NCBI GenBank assembly: GCA_002469895.1
Contig: DKOA01000023.1
Span: forward strand, 1-16,336
Direction: 5' to 3'
DNA: 16,336 bases
Source: Opitutia bacterium UBA7374
GTDB lineage: Bacteria; Verrucomicrobiota; Verrucomicrobiia; Opitutales; Coraliomargaritaceae
A program made the position numbers and the translations under genes. This document shows, piece after piece, positions 13,823 through 16,336 of the stretch. The notes beneath the pieces are model-generated. The model did no database searches and was not told the DNA's origin. It saw only the letters and a program-made list of their open reading frames with translations. The first letter of the stretch is position 1. Each line of letters opens with the position of its first letter.

Positions 13823-14715
13823 GTAGCCAGATCGAGCTGCGGGCCGAAGTGTCGGAAGAATTAAGCGATTTTCTGGAAGCACACTTTCATGAATGCGGCA
13901 CGGCTGACTGGGGCATTCTACAGCGTGCCCCGGGCTCGCCCTATGAGCTGTTTGGTTTTTTCCCGGATAAGCAAACCGCGGATACCGCACTCGATACCCT
14001 CCGCGCCATCTTCCCTCAATTGCCGGAGCAATTTGTCGACCGCCGAATATCGGATGAAGAATGGCAGAATGCCTACAAAGAATTCGTCAAGCCCTGGAGC
14101 CACCGGCACTTGCATTGGATCCCGCTCTGGGAACGAAAAAATATTCAGCCGCCGAAAGAGGCTGCCGTTGTCTATCTCGATGCGGGCATGGCCTTCGGAA
14201 CAGGCAGTCATGAAACGACACGTCTCTGCGCTCAACGCTTGCTCGATTTTCAAGCAAGCCATTCGGCTGCTTTTGCCCAAGCACGGATCGTCGATGCCGG
14301 ATGCGGATCCGGGGTACTCGCCTTTTCCGCTTCAGCCATGGGCGGTTCGAATATACTGGCTTTTGATAATGATCCCGAGGCGATCTCTGTTTGCCAGACC
14401 AACTTAGAGGAGAACGAGCACCTAGACGCACCTCAATTTGCTGTGGCCGACCTGCAGGACGGTTTGGCCGGTGAACAAGCCGACCTGCTTCTGGCAAATA
14501 TTCAAGCGGATGTATTGCTTCCGCATTCGGACCCGGTCGTCCTCGCGGTACGGGCCGGTGGATCCCTCGCGCTAAGTGGCATCCTCACAAAAGAACTGGA
14601 CCAAGTACGGGCACATTACGAATCACGCTTCGCTGCCCTGCGTCCCGGCATGATTCAATCCGTTGATTCCCGAACAGACGGAGAATGGGCGGATCTCTGG
14701 ATCGAACTGAACTGA
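13819..14715 (+). CDS. prmA: Ribosomal protein L11 methyltransferase PrmA
   Basis: PrmA uses S-adenosylmethionine to methylate several amino groups on ribosomal protein L11. The 298-residue length is usual. The N-terminal substrate-recognition domain (about 1-75) is joined by a linker containing EEWQNAYKEF and KPW. The characteristic block DAGMAFGTGSHETT lies at 121-134. The Rossmann SAM site is VDAGCGSGVLAFSA (158-171), with the acidic end of the next strand at AFDNDPEA (181-188) and the substrate-side motif LLANIQADVL (224-233). The start is fixed by a strong AAGGAG and by the ATGA overlap with purN. Linkage of dnaJ with prmA is familiar from other bacteria, for example Bacillus; here purN separates them. 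Confidence 0.97.
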   Translation: MSSQIELRAEVSEELSDFLEAHFHECGTADWGILQRAPGSPYELFGFFPDKQTADTALDTLRAIFPQLPEQFVDRRISDEEWQNAYKEFVKPWSHRHLHWIPLWERKNIQPPKEAAVVYLDAGMAFGTGSHETTRLCAQRLLDFQASHSAAFAQARIVDAGCGSGVLAFSASAMGGSNILAFDNDPEAISVCQTNLEENEHLDAPQFAVADLQDGLAGEQADLLLANIQADVLLPHSDPVVLAVRAGGSLALSGILTKELDQVRAHYESRFAALRPGMIQSVDSRTDGEWADLWIELN

Positions 14716-14720
14716 ACCGA

Positions 14721-14744
14721 GCAAGCGAACTGATTCGTGCTTGC
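14721..14744. other. Inverted repeat between prmA and rodZ
   Basis: GCAAGC (14721-14726) and GCTTGC (14739-14744) form a 6-bp stem that can extend inward by GA/TC past a 2-nt bulge. It is followed by an A-rich rather than T-rich stretch, so it does not look like an intrinsic terminator for the plus strand. It might act as an RNA processing or stability element in the prmA-rodZ mRNA. Confidence 0.3.
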
Positions 14745-14779
14745 GATAGAGAAAAAAGAGCCGCAAATTATAGACTACG

Positions 14780-15634
14780 ATGCAAACAATTGGCGAACGT
14801 TTGGAAGAAGCACGCAAGCGGAAGGGCATTTCCTTGCGGGAAGCTGCGGAGGCGACTAAGATTCGCAGCGATTTTCTCAGCAATATCGAACAAAACCAGT
14901 TCGATTTTGACTTGCCGGATATTTATAAGCGGGGGTTTATCGGCAATTATGCGCGCTACCTGAAGCTAAATGCGGATACGGTCCTAACCGATTATGCCAG
15001 CCAGCGACTGAGCAACAGCCGTCTGGGAAAAAAGGCTGGCTCGGAGTGGTTTGGGAAAATGGAAGTTAAGACTTCCGGTTCGGCAGAAGAGGGCACAGCA
15101 GAAGATACGGCACCGCCTTCCCTTGGGCGTATCAGTACGAGAAATGACGAGTCCGGCCGTGAAGGATCCGCGGATACGGCTGCCGATACCACAAATGAGA
15201 CAACCTTCTATTTTAAAGTCGGTTTACTCTTTGTCGGTACGCTCTCTCTTGTTTTTATTCTCTTTATTCTGGTTAAATCCATTCTGGGGGGCACGGGAGA
15301 CCCGGGCACTGAGGCGAGCAATTCGGTTTCTTCGACGACCTTTGATCGAACCGCACTGCCCACCTTAGCCACTAACCCGGAAAGCCAACAAACGTCGGCC
15401 GCGAAGGATCCAATCACACTGGAAGCTACCGGCTCGGTCTATTTAGTCGCAAAACAGCGCGATAATCAGCTTGAACTCTTCCGGGGTACCCTTGGCGCGG
15501 GAGAAAGTAAGACTTTGGAGCGTTCCGGCGTCGTTGATATTGTCTTTACCGCCGGTGAAAATTTCACCGTGGAAACCAAAGGTGGGCGCATCCGCCCCTC
15601 CGTTTCCGGGGAAGCGCAGATCACCGTTGATTAA
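14780..15634 (+). CDS. rodZ: RodZ-like cytoskeletal membrane protein (HTH, TM, DUF4115)
   Basis: RodZ links the MreB cytoskeleton to the envelope and supports rod shape. This 284-residue protein has the expected three parts. An N-terminal helix-turn-helix of the RodZ/HTH_25 type runs over residues 1-72 (IGERLEEARKRKGISLREAA, then YKRGFIGNYARYL). A low-complexity Ser/Glu/Asp-rich cytoplasmic linker covers about 75-142. A single membrane segment lies at about 145-168, and a periplasmic DUF4115-like beta domain at about 212-284. E. coli RodZ is longer (337), mainly through its linkers. The gene starts 64 nt after prmA and may be read from the same mRNA or its own promoter; a TATAGA lies at 14769-14774 but is very near the ATG. 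No Shine-Dalgarno is seen. A transcription factor is an alternative reading of the HTH, but the membrane segment argues against it. Confidence 0.87.
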   Translation: MQTIGERLEEARKRKGISLREAAEATKIRSDFLSNIEQNQFDFDLPDIYKRGFIGNYARYLKLNADTVLTDYASQRLSNSRLGKKAGSEWFGKMEVKTSGSAEEGTAEDTAPPSLGRISTRNDESGREGSADTAADTTNETTFYFKVGLLFVGTLSLVFILFILVKSILGGTGDPGTEASNSVSSTTFDRTALPTLATNPESQQTSAAKDPITLEATGSVYLVAKQRDNQLELFRGTLGAGESKTLERSGVVDIVFTAGENFTVETKGGRIRPSVSGEAQITVD

Positions 15635-15640
15635 AGTGGG

Positions 15641-16336
15641 CTAGACCGCGCGAGCCATAAAGAATCGTTCTCGCCCGTTCATGTCACAAAGACTCCGGGT
15701 TTCCGATAAACCCGCGGCAATCGCCAATGACTCCAGCGCAGCATGCTGTGCGATGCCGGTTTCCAAGGCTAACAGCCCACCCTCCGACAAATATTGAACC
15801 GCCCCCTTTAGGATCGAGCGCAAATCACTCAGTCCGTCAACCCCGGCACAGAGAGCCGACTCCGGCTCATGCGCCACCACTTCCGGCGCAGCCGTGGCCA
15901 TCTCATCCTCCCGCAGGTACGGTGGATTCGAGACAATCAGGTCAAAGCGGCCCGCCCCTATCAGCGGAGCAAACCAACTGCCCTGAAGAAACTGTATCCG
16001 GTTTTCTGCAGCCTGTGCAGAGGCATTCTCTTCCGCCAAAGCCAGCGCCTCAGCGGATTTATCAACAGCAATGGTTTCTGCCTGCGGAAAGGCCTGGTTT
16101 AGCGCGATAGCAATCGCTCCGCTGCCGGTGCCGAGGTCCAGTATTCGTTGCGGCGGGGTATCCACGGTCTGCCGGATGCGCTCGATGAGTTCTTCCGTCT
16201 CCGGACGGGGGATCAGTGCGCGGGAATCGACTTTTAGCGGGATGCCGCAAAACTCAATCGTTCCGAGTATGTACTGCAACGGTTCGCGATCGGCCCGGCG
16301 TTTTACCAGGGGGCGCAGTTGACTGAGCTGGGCCTC
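15641..16336 (-). CDS. prmC: Release factor glutamine methyltransferase PrmC (HemK), N-terminus outside window
   Basis: PrmC methylates the glutamine of the GGQ motif in release factors RF1 and RF2, raising termination efficiency. The minus-strand frame is open from the window edge to the TAG at 15643-15641 and encodes 231 residues; family members are about 280, so roughly 50 N-terminal residues are missing. The end of the helical N-domain is seen as KRRADREPLQYILGT. Next come LIPRPETEEL (about 16187-16216), the SAM-binding ILDLGTGSGAIAIAL, and the diagnostic NPPY at 15928-15917, which holds the substrate glutamine. A TTG codon at 16279 is internal and is not the start. The gene converges on rodZ with only 6 nt between stops. 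In many bacteria prfA lies just upstream of prmC; here that would be beyond the right edge. Confidence 0.97.
   Translation of the reverse strand, partial: EAQLSQLRPLVKRRADREPLQYILGTIEFCGIPLKVDSRALIPRPETEELIERIRQTVDTPPQRILDLGTGSGAIAIALNQAFPQAETIAVDKSAEALALAEENASAQAAENRIQFLQGSWFAPLIGAGRFDLIVSNPPYLREDEMATAAPEVVAHEPESALCAGVDGLSDLRSILKGAVQYLSEGGLLALETGIAQHAALESLAIAAGLSETRSLCDMNGRERFFMARAV

Noticed and set aside
14721..14744. Intrinsic terminator after prmA
   Set aside because: The stem is followed by A-rich, not T-rich, plus-strand sequence; listed only as an inverted repeat.
1..16336. CRISPR arrays, tRNA or rRNA genes, insertion sequences, phage genes
   Set aside because: Read on both strands; no spaced repeats, cloverleaf-like segments, transposase motifs or integrase motifs were seen.

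Overview
The window looks like a stretch of core chromosome from a free-living Gram-negative-type bacterium with moderately high GC. It is densely packed with housekeeping genes, every main gene is intact, and there is no sign of phage, insertion sequences, CRISPR, tRNA or rRNA. Gene content (RodZ, FtsK, PrmA, PrmC, an unusual Y-family polymerase) and the near absence of Shine-Dalgarno sequences would fit a member of the Verrucomicrobiota, for example an Opitutae-type lineage. That placement is an impression from protein similarity remembered without a search and is not proven.

Layout from left to right. (1) Minus strand, 1-1716: an alpha/beta hydrolase followed by a trans-isoprenyl diphosphate synthase cut by the window edge. 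(2) Plus strand, 1844-4408: mutS, the mismatch recognition ATPase, ending exactly in a sliding-clamp-binding peptide. (3) Minus strand, 4405-5601: an MFS permease resembling nucleoside:proton symporters, overlapping the mutS stop tail to tail. (4) Plus strand, 5765-7707: a Y-family translesion polymerase of a non-DinB, non-UmuC type, translationally coupled to a DUF429 RNase H-like predicted nuclease. (5) Minus strand, 7722-10280: ftsK, the DNA translocase of chromosome segregation and division. (6) Plus strand, 10410-11354: a type I mannose-6-phosphate isomerase. (7) Plus strand, 11460-15634: grpE, dnaJ, purN, prmA and rodZ, the middle genes overlapping or nearly so. (8) Minus strand, 15641 to the edge: prmC, lacking its N-terminus.

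Functional themes are genome maintenance (mutS, Y-polymerase plus DUF429, ftsK), protein folding (grpE, dnaJ), translation-apparatus methylation (prmA for ribosomal protein L11, prmC for release factors), cell shape and envelope (rodZ, manA, isoprenoid carrier synthesis) and purine synthesis (purN). dnaK is not between grpE and dnaJ, and purN sits between dnaJ and prmA.

The most interesting unexplained points are the polymerase/DUF429 pair, two hairpins in the grpE leader of which one abuts the start codon (a candidate RNA thermometer), a 9-bp direct repeat spaced 22 bp upstream of the permease, a repeated CTTTTTGC-like motif in the polymerase leader, and convergent gene ends with essentially no room for terminators. 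I see no convincing wholly new multi-gene system; the polymerase/DUF429 pair is the closest candidate.
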